From the NCBI GenBank assembly GCA_030621275.1, contig JAUXHY010000081.1, positions 1 to 6,404 of the forward strand: DNA of 6,404 bases, written 5' to 3'. The notes beneath the pieces were generated by a model. It was not told where the DNA came from. It saw only the letters and a program-made list of their open reading frames with translations, and searched no databases. Of this stretch, positions 1-6,183 are shown in pieces (the stretch's first letter is position 1; every line of letters begins with the position of its first letter). The DNA comes from a bacterium. GTDB lineage: Bacteria > Fidelibacterota > Marinisomatia > Marinisomatales > JAHJCW01. The position numbers and the translations under genes are program-made.

Positions 1-107
1 CCAAGTAAATTAATTAATTTATAATCGGTTGTAACTACATTTTAGTGTTACTAATGTACTAAATTTACTTTTTTCTTATTGTTTTATCAAAAGCACAAAT
101 TAGAGCG
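1..107. other. Non-coding region downstream of mutL
   Basis: This stretch follows the mutL stop codon and runs to the left edge of the window. It is very AT-rich and I find no convincing open reading frame or RNA gene on either strand. It contains a 16-bp perfect AT palindrome (6-21) and nested inverted repeats, listed separately. No strong GC-rich hairpin followed by a T-run is present in the mutL reading direction, so I cannot point to a classical intrinsic terminator for the operon. Confidence 0.7.
3..70. repeat. Nested inverted repeats, possible weak terminator
   Basis: A 9-bp perfect inverted repeat (AAGTAAATT at 3-11 against AATTTACTT at 62-70) encloses a smaller hairpin. The inner stem pairs TACA at 36-39 with TGTA at 55-58, and TTAGT at 42-46 with ACTAA at 50-54. 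It has a 3-base loop (47-49) and a 2-base bulge (40-41). On the plus strand the outer arm ends in a run of six T (69-74). If it acts as a terminator, it would therefore fit a rightward transcript entering from the left better than it fits mutL. The stems are almost purely A/T, so stability is low and chance occurrence is plausible. Confidence 0.35.
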
Positions 108-1868
108 TTACCGCTCGAATCTTTTATCTAGTTCTTCTAAAGATAATTGAACGATGATCGGACGTCCGTGCGGACAATAGTAAGGATGCTTTGTTCCGAA
201 TAGTCGGTCCACTAACTCTCGCATTTCTTCGGCAGTTAATTTATCGCCTGCTTTAATAGCGGCGTGACAGGCAAACGATGCAGCAATATTTTCTTGCAAG
301 GAACTATATTCTTTATGCGATGATTCGAAATTATCGATAATGTCCCTTATAACTTCTTTCTCCCTACCCCACGTCATTTCCGAAGGAATGGATTCAATAA
401 GCACCGTATCCTTTTTTGATTGCTTCATTCTAAATCCAATCTTTTCCAGATAAGGAAGTATTTCTAATAAGATTGAATATTCATCGGGTGCAAATTGCAT
501 TTCTTCAGGAAATAATAAAGTTTGTGAAGCCATTGAGTTCTTATTAAAAGCGGCAATTGCTTCCTCAAACAATATCCGCTCGTGTGCAACATGTTGATCT
601 ATTATAACTAACCCGCTGCTTATCTGCGCTAAAATAAATTTTGAATGAATTTGCCAAAAATTATCGGTATCGATAACCTTTTTATCGACCTGTGTATCCG
701 CTAATTGCGACACATAAATTTTCGCTCGTTCCAATCCTTCCGAACCAATTGACTGTTCTCGATTTTGGCTTTGCGCTCTAAAATTTAATGTATCCTGATT
801 CGGATTATGCTGTGAATTGCTACTATTACTAAACTGATAATCATTTCCAAAAGATGGTTTTTCGAAGTCAGGAATAGTATCGAGTAAGGAACTTAATGCT
901 TTGCTCACACTTGATTTTAAAACATGGTGAATTCGCCATTCGTCTTTAAATCTTACTTGAATTTTCGTCGGATGAACATTTACATCAACTTGATCGACTG
1001 GCAATTTAAGATTTAAAACGAAAAAAGGATATTCGCCCCTATTTACTAAAGATTGATAGGCGCCGTAAACCGCTGAATTTAAAAGTCTATCTTGTATAAA
1101 TCGATTATTTAGGAATAGATACTGTTCACCGGGTCGGGACCGTACCAAATTTAAATTTCCAACGAATCCAGAAATATTATAATCTCCTTTTTCAAATTTT
1201 ACAGATAATAAATTTTTACCATAAGTAGGATCCAATGTCGCTGAAATACGTTCTTTTAATGATTCAGGTTGAAAGCTAAAAATTGATTTTTCATCTGATT
1301 TAAGCGTAAAACCAATCTTTGGAAAGGCTAAGGCAAATCTGCGTACCATTTGTATAATATGCCGTATTTCTACTCTTTGCGATTTTAAAAATTTTCTACG
1401 AGCCGGCGTATTGTAAAATAAATTTCTGACTGTAATTTGAGTTCCAATTATCCCCGGTGCCGGACTAATTTTAGAGGGTACACCATTAACATACTCTATT
1501 TTTCCGCCTTCTTTATCATTTATCGCGGATTCGATTTCAACTTCTGCAACTGACGTGATGCTCGCTAACGCTTCACCCCTAAATCCTAGCGTTTGTATTT
1601 GAAAAAGATCATCAACTGTTGCAATTTTACTTGTACTGTAGCGTTCACATGCTTTCGACAATTCTTCAATAGGAATCCCATGACCATTATCTGTTATTTG
1701 TATAGTTTGCTGACCGGCATTTTCTACAACTATATCAATTTTATCTGCGCCTGCGTCGATGCTATTTTCCATCAATTCTTTGATGACAGATGCAGGTCTT
1801 TCCACAACCTCACCCGCTGAAATTTTATTCCGTAAATCCTCTGATAATTGATGAATCTTTTGTTGCAT
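108..1868 (-). CDS. mutL: DNA mismatch repair protein MutL, endonuclease type
   Basis: MutL couples mismatch recognition by MutS to strand removal in the cytoplasm. The 586-residue protein is complete. The N-terminal GHKL ATPase has ELMENSIDAG (31-40, catalytic E34 and Mg-binding N35), DNGHG (60-64), GFRGEAL (95-101), the ITVRNLFYNTPARR block (145-158) and the conserved lysine of HPTK (K302). A polar, Asn/Ser/Gln-rich linker (about 340-395) leads to the C-terminal dimerisation domain. That domain has a metal-site motif DQHVAHERILFE (424-435), ACHAAIKAG (533-541) and CPHGRP (565-570), the set found in MutL proteins with their own nicking activity, as in species without MutH. QTLLFP (449-454) fits the beta-clamp-binding consensus Q-x-h-L-x-P. 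The usual alanine of DQHA is valine here. The ATG shares one base with the ftcD stop (TAATG), which suggests translational coupling. Confidence 0.97.
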   Translation of the reverse strand: MQQKIHQLSEDLRNKISAGEVVERPASVIKELMENSIDAGADKIDIVVENAGQQTIQITDNGHGIPIEELSKACERYSTSKIATVDDLFQIQTLGFRGEALASITSVAEVEIESAINDKEGGKIEYVNGVPSKISPAPGIIGTQITVRNLFYNTPARRKFLKSQRVEIRHIIQMVRRFALAFPKIGFTLKSDEKSIFSFQPESLKERISATLDPTYGKNLLSVKFEKGDYNISGFVGNLNLVRSRPGEQYLFLNNRFIQDRLLNSAVYGAYQSLVNRGEYPFFVLNLKLPVDQVDVNVHPTKIQVRFKDEWRIHHVLKSSVSKALSSLLDTIPDFEKPSFGNDYQFSNSSNSQHNPNQDTLNFRAQSQNREQSIGSEGLERAKIYVSQLADTQVDKKVIDTDNFWQIHSKFILAQISSGLVIIDQHVAHERILFEEAIAAFNKNSMASQTLLFPEEMQFAPDEYSILLEILPYLEKIGFRMKQSKKDTVLIESIPSEMTWGREKEVIRDIIDNFESSHKEYSSLQENIAASFACHAAIKAGDKLTAEEMRELVDRLFGTKHPYYCPHGRPIIVQLSLEELDKRFER

Positions 1869-3706
1869 TATTTGCCAATTATTTCCCTTGTTTTGGCAAA
1901 TATATTTTTATGATATTGCTCTGAATCAGTCAATAATTTCTCGACTCGAGTTTTCATATCATTGACAAACTTTTGATCTGATCCTACTCCATCTAAATTT
2001 ATTAGAACGTTTAAACAGGCGCCGCGTACCGCAGTAAAAGCTGCTCCACCGGCCACTCCCACATCACTAACGGAATTCGGATTTCCTTCATTCACCATTA
2101 GTTCTGCTAACTCAAATATTTTAAATGATGTTTCGGCAACTTCCAAAGGAATTTCGGCAGCATATTTATTTGCATTTAGCACTAATCTTTCTTTTTCTAC
2201 AATTTCCTCTGTCGTTGTCGCAGAAATGCGATTGGCTGCCATTACCTTATTGAATGCATTAGTATCTTCATCAATTAAAAAGGATAATCGATCTTTAATT
2301 TTCTGTGTTTTTTCACCAACATTTTCCATCATTTCACGTTTTTCTAAATATCCTTTTTTCTCATGTGACAAAGCCGCTACCATTGAAGTTAAAGCTGCCC
2401 CAAGACTTCCTACTAATGCCGCTACACTACCACCTCCCGGTGCCGGACTATTTGATGACAACTCGTCTGTAAATCCTTTCACGGATAAATCAATTAATTT
2501 ACTTTCCTTGCTCTTAACCGCAAAATCAATAATTTTTTCTTCAGCAACGAATGGAGTAACATCGTTCAATCCTAATGATTGAACGGCAGATTCTATCAAC
2601 ATTTCCTGCGGAACTCCTATTGTGCGTCCTTGCTTTCTCAGATAATGCTTCCCCGCCATCAAAATTGCCTCTAACGGAATAAGTCCTACTAACTCACTAC
2701 CGGTAACACGCACACCGCGTTCTATCGCTAATTCACAAGCTTTGTCAAACACATCATGAATTGTTGAGTTTTTAAAATTATTAAAATTAATAGAAATCTG
2801 CGCCCGCTTAAATGTATCAACATACCACCCGATTGCTTTTACATCTTTGTAAAATCCAAGCTTCTTTACAGCTTTGCCGATTAGATTTTCTTCGGAATAT
2901 CCATTAGATTTCAGAAGTTCATTAATATCATAGGAATGTTTTTCAGTGCAGTGTTTTCTTAACTCTCCAATTGTTGTAAAATTTTCATCGCAGTAGCTAC
3001 ATGGATAACTTTCCTCTGCATATCGTAATATTTTACCATCCAATAGATTTTTTGATAGTGGATTTGGAATACGAACTGACCGACCCTTTTCACGCAATTC
3101 AAAAGCTATATCGTTGGCAAGACGAGTGTCTTGTGTATTCAAATTGATATTATATGCTATTAAAAATTCACGTCCACCCATAACAGTTGCACCTGCTTGC
3201 GGGTTAAATTCTGCTTTCCCAAAATCAGGTTTCCAATGCAGATCTTTCAGTTTATCAGCTAGTCCCTCATACTCTCCTGCTCGAATTTTTGGTAAATTGG
3301 TTCTATCGGGTTTTTGTGCAGAGTGTTCATAAAGATAAACAGGAATATCAAGTTCTTCTCCAACCCGCCTACCAACTTGTTTAGATAACTCAATACAATC
3401 GTCCATTGTCACGCCGCTAACAGGAACAAAAGGGCAAACATCCGTCGCACCCATTCGTGGGTGAGTACCTTTTTGTTGTCGCATATCAATTACTTGAGAT
3501 GCTGTTTTGATAGCTTGGAATGCCGCTTCAGCAACTGCGTCGGGACTACCGACAAAAGTAACAACAGTACGATTCGTATCCTGACCGGGATCTACATCGA
3601 GAAGAGTTACTCCCTCAACTTTTTCAATTGAAGCTGTAATTTGGTCGATTTTATTTCTATCGCGTCCTTCACTAAAATTAGGAACGCATTCAATTAATTT
3701 TTGCAT
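1868..3706 (-). CDS. ftcD: Formiminotransferase-cyclodeaminase with inserted zinc finger
   Basis: This two-activity cytoplasmic enzyme of histidine breakdown moves the formimino group from formiminoglutamate to tetrahydrofolate, then removes ammonia to give 5,10-methenyl-tetrahydrofolate. The N-terminal transferase subdomain spans about 1-185, with CVPNFSEGRD (7-16) and THPRMGATDVCPFVPV (81-96). H82 matches the catalytic histidine known from the mammalian enzyme. The C-terminal transferase subdomain spans about 289-395 (AIGWYVD, VTGSELVGLIPLEA). The cyclodeaminase domain spans about 405-612, with PAPGGGSVAA (421-430); D414 is probably equivalent to the mammalian active-site aspartate. Residues about 210-288 are an insertion between the transferase halves and carry a C2H2 zinc-finger signature (C236, C239, H252, H257). 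At 612 residues it is longer than the roughly 540-residue mammalian protein, largely because of this insert. No hutH, hutU or hutI is in view. Translation probably starts at the ATG preceded by TAAGG. Confidence 0.95.
   Translation of the reverse strand: MQKLIECVPNFSEGRDRNKIDQITASIEKVEGVTLLDVDPGQDTNRTVVTFVGSPDAVAEAAFQAIKTASQVIDMRQQKGTHPRMGATDVCPFVPVSGVTMDDCIELSKQVGRRVGEELDIPVYLYEHSAQKPDRTNLPKIRAGEYEGLADKLKDLHWKPDFGKAEFNPQAGATVMGGREFLIAYNINLNTQDTRLANDIAFELREKGRSVRIPNPLSKNLLDGKILRYAEESYPCSYCDENFTTIGELRKHCTEKHSYDINELLKSNGYSEENLIGKAVKKLGFYKDVKAIGWYVDTFKRAQISINFNNFKNSTIHDVFDKACELAIERGVRVTGSELVGLIPLEAILMAGKHYLRKQGRTIGVPQEMLIESAVQSLGLNDVTPFVAEEKIIDFAVKSKESKLIDLSVKGFTDELSSNSPAPGGGSVAALVGSLGAALTSMVAALSHEKKGYLEKREMMENVGEKTQKIKDRLSFLIDEDTNAFNKVMAANRISATTTEEIVEKERLVLNANKYAAEIPLEVAETSFKIFELAELMVNEGNPNSVSDVGVAGGAAFTAVRGACLNVLINLDGVGSDQKFVNDMKTRVEKLLTDSEQYHKNIFAKTREIIGK
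2936..3007 (-). other. C2H2 zinc-finger motif inside FtcD
   Basis: These 24 codons encode FtcD residues 234-257 and read Y-x-C-x2-C-x3-F-x5-L-x2-H-x4-H (Y234, C236, C239, F243, L249, H252, H257). Every position of the classical C2H2 consensus is met, including the aromatic and leucine core residues. The 12-residue spacing between the second Cys and first His is that of eukaryotic fingers; the bacterial Ros type has a shorter spacing. The motif sits between the two formiminotransferase subdomains, a region that is only a short linker in mammalian FTCD. Metal binding is inferred from the pattern alone. Confidence 0.8.
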
Positions 3707-3713
3707 TTGTATA

Positions 3714-3717
3714 CCTT
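3714..3717 (-). promoter_or_regulatory. Weak ribosome binding site of ftcD
   Basis: On the minus strand AAGG lies 7 bases before the ftcD ATG, within the 16-bp gap after the small membrane-protein gene. It supports the chosen start and suggests that ftcD can be initiated independently of upstream ribosomes. Confidence 0.55.
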
Positions 3718-3722
3718 AATTA

Positions 3723-3851
3723 TTAATTAACTACACGTTGTAAATATATTATGAATACTATTATGGCGATTAACATTACGATTAACCATAAAAATGATCG
3801 CCGTGGTTTACGGCGCGGAATTAATCTCCGAAAATATGGTTTTCTTTCCAT
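3723..3851 (-). CDS. Small basic single-pass membrane protein
   Basis: A 42-codon frame fills most of the space between the M50 protease gene and ftcD. The protein starts MERKPYFRRLIPRRK and carries nine Arg/Lys in its first 18 residues, with only one acidic residue. An uninterrupted hydrophobic helix, FLWLIVMLIAIIVFIIYL (20-37), follows, then a five-residue tail (QRVVN). This is the layout of a one-helix inner-membrane protein with its N-terminus in the cytoplasm by the positive-inside rule. The ATG overlaps the protease stop by one base (TAATG, base 3851), the same junction as ftcD-mutL, and the TAA stop lies 16 bp before ftcD. I recognise no family. The alternative is chance coding in a short AT-rich gap, but clean packing against both neighbours and the ordered basic-then-hydrophobic composition argue for a real gene. 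Partnership with the adjacent protease is only inferred from position. Confidence 0.75.
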   Translation of the reverse strand: MERKPYFRRLIPRRKPRRSFLWLIVMLIAIIVFIIYLQRVVN

Positions 3852-4495
3852 TAATAAATACCAAATGTAAATAATTTTAGAAAAATAGTCATGATTGGAG
3901 AAATTATTACCGCAAAAATATTAAAACGGGTGAACATACTTAGAACGATTAACCCCATAAGAATTCGCGGACCATAGTATTCAAACTTTACTAATTCATT
4001 ATGATATTTATAAGGTATAAGGCCCTCAAGTATGCGTGAGCCATCAAGTGGCGGAATTGGGATAAAATTGAATATCGCTAAAACGAGATTAATTTGCAAG
4101 CTCATGATTAGAACCATTATCAAAGGTGATTGACTGCCGATTAGTCCTAATCTAAGTAATACGCTGAGGAGTATTCCGCTAATTAATGCTACAATTAAAT
4201 TCGATACCGGACCCGCTAGAGCTATCCACATCATGTCTCGTTTAGGATTGGTTAAATATCGTGGATCAACAGGCACAGGTTTCGCCCAGCCAAACCCCAT
4301 TAAATAGAGTGCTATTGAACCAAATATATCTAGATGAGCCATCGGATTTAATGTAAGTCTTCCAGCATTTTTTGCTGTTGGATCTCCGTATCTATGCGCC
4401 ATCCAACCGTGCGAAAATTCATGGAAAGAAAGAGCAAATATTATTACCGGAATCAGTATTACTTGTACAGCAGGATCTAATGAAATAATTCCCAT
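3851..4495 (-). CDS. Site-2-type metalloprotease, M50 family
   Basis: This is a polytopic membrane zinc protease of the S2P/M50 family, in the compact form that lacks PDZ or CBS domains (214 residues). The first helix carries the zinc motif HEFSH (H25, E26, H29). NAGRLTLNPMAHLDIFGS (43-60) is the conserved stretch after it. AGPVSNL (94-100) and NFIPIPPLDGSRIL (143-156) follow, with D151 of the PPLDG motif as the expected third zinc ligand. Hydrophobic segments are visible at about 9-29, 60-72, 90-117, 124-148, 175-190 and 193-212. Family members cleave membrane-spanning segments of their substrates, but the target here cannot be read from the sequence. The start lies 1 bp after the xerD stop (TAAAATG) behind a good AAGGTGG site. 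The stop codon overlaps the start of the small membrane-protein gene. Confidence 0.93.
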   Translation of the reverse strand: MGIISLDPAVQVILIPVIIFALSFHEFSHGWMAHRYGDPTAKNAGRLTLNPMAHLDIFGSIALYLMGFGWAKPVPVDPRYLTNPKRDMMWIALAGPVSNLIVALISGILLSVLLRLGLIGSQSPLIMVLIMSLQINLVLAIFNFIPIPPLDGSRILEGLIPYKYHNELVKFEYYGPRILMGLIVLSMFTRFNIFAVIISPIMTIFLKLFTFGIY

Positions 4496-4496
4496 T

Positions 4497-5390
4497 TTAC
4501 CACCTTGGATGAAATGTTCTGTGAACTTCTTTTAGATATTCTTTATCTAAATGAGTATAAATTTGCGTTGTAGATATATCGGCATGACCAAGCATTTCCT
4601 GTACTGCTCTCAAATCTGCACCACCTTCTAATAGATGTGTGGCAAAAGAATGTCTTAAAGTATGTGGACTTATATCTTTTTTAATATCAGTGAAGCTCAC
4701 CCACTTTTTAATTATCAGCCATACCATCATTCTAGTTAAAGGATTGCCATTTCTGCTTAAGAATATTCTTCCTTGATTTTTATTTTTCCTCGCAAACGAG
4801 GGTCGCACGTGTTTGAAATATTTATCAAGACATCTTATTGCTCGAGGACCTAAAGGTACTAATCTTTGCTTATTACCTTTCCCAGTAACGCGCAACATCT
4901 CGGCATCAAGTAATATATCAGTTAACTTTAAATCGCAAAGTTCAGATACGCGTAATCCCCCCGAATATAATATTTCTAAAACAGCTAAATCACGGACTCC
5001 CAATTCTTTAGAGACATCAACAACATCTAAAATTGTATCAATCTCTTGTGGTGATAGAACAGTCGGTAATTTACGTGGAGCTTTGGGTGTATCTAATAGC
5101 AATACCGGATTAGATTTTATTATCTCCTCACCAGATAAATAATTATGAAATGAACGAATTGAAGAAAATGCACGATTAATACTTGTTACAGATAAGTGAA
5201 CATTATTAAGTATTCGAATATATTTCCGAATGTGTTTCTGTTTAATTTTATTTAAGTCTGTGATTCCTTCATCCGTTTTAAGAAAACGTAAATACCTTTT
5301 TAAATCTCTTTGGTATGCTTCGATGGTATTAGGAGAAAGGTTTTTCTCAATTCGTAGAAAAGTAATGTAATCTTTGAGAAGTTTATTCAA
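4497..5390 (-). CDS. xerD: Tyrosine site-specific recombinase XerD
   Basis: XerC/XerD-type recombinases resolve chromosome dimers at dif by strand exchange, forming a 3'-phosphotyrosine intermediate. The protein has 297 residues, essentially the length of E. coli XerD. An N-terminal SAM-like DNA-binding domain (about 1-90, with LSPNTIEAYQRDL at 18-30) precedes the catalytic domain. All six expected catalytic residues are visible: R147 (SGGLRVSEL), K171 (GKGNKQR), H243 and R246 (HTLRHSFATHLLEGG), H269 (LGHADISTTQIYTH) and the nucleophile Y278. The tail LKEVHRTFHPRW resembles XerD more than XerC. The start is a TTG, because the upstream frame meets a TAA four codons earlier with no ATG between. 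No dif-like site was recognised nearby, and nothing suggests an integron or transposon, so a housekeeping role is likely. It begins 35 bp after the GGGP synthase gene. Confidence 0.93.
   Translation of the reverse strand: MNKLLKDYITFLRIEKNLSPNTIEAYQRDLKRYLRFLKTDEGITDLNKIKQKHIRKYIRILNNVHLSVTSINRAFSSIRSFHNYLSGEEIIKSNPVLLLDTPKAPRKLPTVLSPQEIDTILDVVDVSKELGVRDLAVLEILYSGGLRVSELCDLKLTDILLDAEMLRVTGKGNKQRLVPLGPRAIRCLDKYFKHVRPSFARKNKNQGRIFLSRNGNPLTRMMVWLIIKKWVSFTDIKKDISPHTLRHSFATHLLEGGADLRAVQEMLGHADISTTQIYTHLDKEYLKEVHRTFHPRW
4500..4506 (-). promoter_or_regulatory. Ribosome binding site of M50 protease gene
   Basis: Minus-strand AAGGTGG, one base off the ideal AAGGAGG, lies 4 bases before the protease ATG. 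It is embedded in the last codons of xerD. It is the clearest Shine-Dalgarno sequence in the window and supports reinitiation or coupled translation after xerD. Confidence 0.65.
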
Positions 5391-5425
5391 TATAAATTTT
5401 TAATTATTAAATATTTGATGGAAAT

Positions 5426-6175
5426 TTACTTACGATGGATCGCTTTGGAAAAATCCTTCATAACCAATAAATTTTCCGATTTCTCAGTAACTGTCCCTGT
5501 TACAATAAAACTTGCACCGGCTTTCACTCGTTCTTCTGCATCTTGCGGAGTTTTTATTCCACCGCCAACAATTACGGGAATATCAATTTGATTACGAACT
5601 GCTTTTATAGTGTCTAATGAAACGGGAATTTTTGCTCCGCTTCCGGCTTCCAAATAAACAATTTTCATCCCTAAATATTGAGCTGCTAAGGCATGAGCAA
5701 TTGTTATGTCGGGTCGATCCATCGGGATAGGTTTTGTACTACTCATGAATTCAACTGTCGTAGTAGTTCCACCATCTAAAAGTAAATATCCCATCGGAAT
5801 TGTTTCTATTCCGATATCTTTTACAACTGGAGCAGCGATTGCCTGTTCCCCGATTAAATAATGCGGGTTTCTACCCGATAAAATCGACATAAAAAACATT
5901 GCGTCATAATAACCATTTAATTGTGTTACACCACCGGGAAAGAAAATTATTGGCATTTTAGCATTCCTTTTAATCTTGGCAACTCTATCGTGGTTTCCTG
6001 CATCCATCATTAAACTACCGCCCACTAGCAATGCATCAACTTCTGATTCATTCGCTGCTTGGACAAATTCCTCAATATTTGAATGATTCTTTTGGTCGGG
6101 ATCGATTAGCACAAAATATCCCGCACCTTTTTTCTCAATTACATCAAGTAGGTAATGATAGATTTTTGTTTTCAT
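5426..6175 (-). CDS. Geranylgeranylglyceryl phosphate synthase-like (PcrB/GGGPS family)
   Basis: This is a TIM-barrel prenyltransferase of the GGGP synthase family. Characterised members join a polyprenyl diphosphate to sn-glycerol-1-phosphate, the first ether bond of archaeal-type lipids. The 249-residue protein shows LIDPDQ (23-28), LVGGS (50-54), FFPGG (78-82), MGYLLLDGGTTTTVEF (128-143), YLEAGSGA (174-181), VGGGIKTPQDAEERVKAGA (203-221) and IVTGT (224-228). These are the phosphate- and glycerol-phosphate-binding loops of the family. Length and style fit the group II enzymes of Bacteroidetes and some archaea better than the shorter PcrB of Firmicutes, so a geranylgeranyl donor is likelier than heptaprenyl; that is inference. 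No glycerol-1-phosphate dehydrogenase or second prenyltransferase is in view. The ATG follows the gcvH stop by 8 bp with no clear Shine-Dalgarno sequence, only an A/T-rich leader. Confidence 0.92.
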   Translation of the reverse strand: MKTKIYHYLLDVIEKKGAGYFVLIDPDQKNHSNIEEFVQAANESEVDALLVGGSLMMDAGNHDRVAKIKRNAKMPIIFFPGGVTQLNGYYDAMFFMSILSGRNPHYLIGEQAIAAPVVKDIGIETIPMGYLLLDGGTTTTVEFMSSTKPIPMDRPDITIAHALAAQYLGMKIVYLEAGSGAKIPVSLDTIKAVRNQIDIPVIVGGGIKTPQDAEERVKAGASFIVTGTVTEKSENLLVMKDFSKAIHRK

Positions 6176-6183
6176 AAAAATAA

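Noticed and set aside
1..107. dif-like recombination site near xerD
   Set aside because: The AT-rich repeats were considered as paired 11-bp XerC/XerD arms, but spacing and sequence do not resemble the dif consensus, and the site is about 4.4 kb from xerD.
1593..1820. 75-codon plus-strand frame opposite mutL
   Set aside because: It lies antisense to the conserved ATPase region of mutL, shows no recognisable domain and is a shadow of the real gene.
2226..2582. 118-codon plus-strand frame opposite ftcD
   Set aside because: It is antisense to the cyclodeaminase domain. Its composition mirrors the complement of that domain and there is no independent start context.
3114..3332. 72-codon plus-strand frame opposite ftcD
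   Set aside because: It is antisense to the transferase domain and shows no family signature or ribosome binding site.
4813..5142. 109-codon plus-strand frame opposite xerD
   Set aside because: It is antisense to the well-conserved recombinase and encodes low-complexity Ser/Asn-rich sequence typical of a shadow frame.
4497..5390. Mobile-element integrase
   Set aside because: Length, residue pattern and the XerD-like tail fit the housekeeping recombinase. No attachment repeats, tRNA target or phage/transposon genes flank it.
6176..6183. Separate promoter for the GGGP synthase gene
   Set aside because: Only 8 bp separate it from gcvH, and I see no promoter-like pair of boxes near the 3' end of gcvH.
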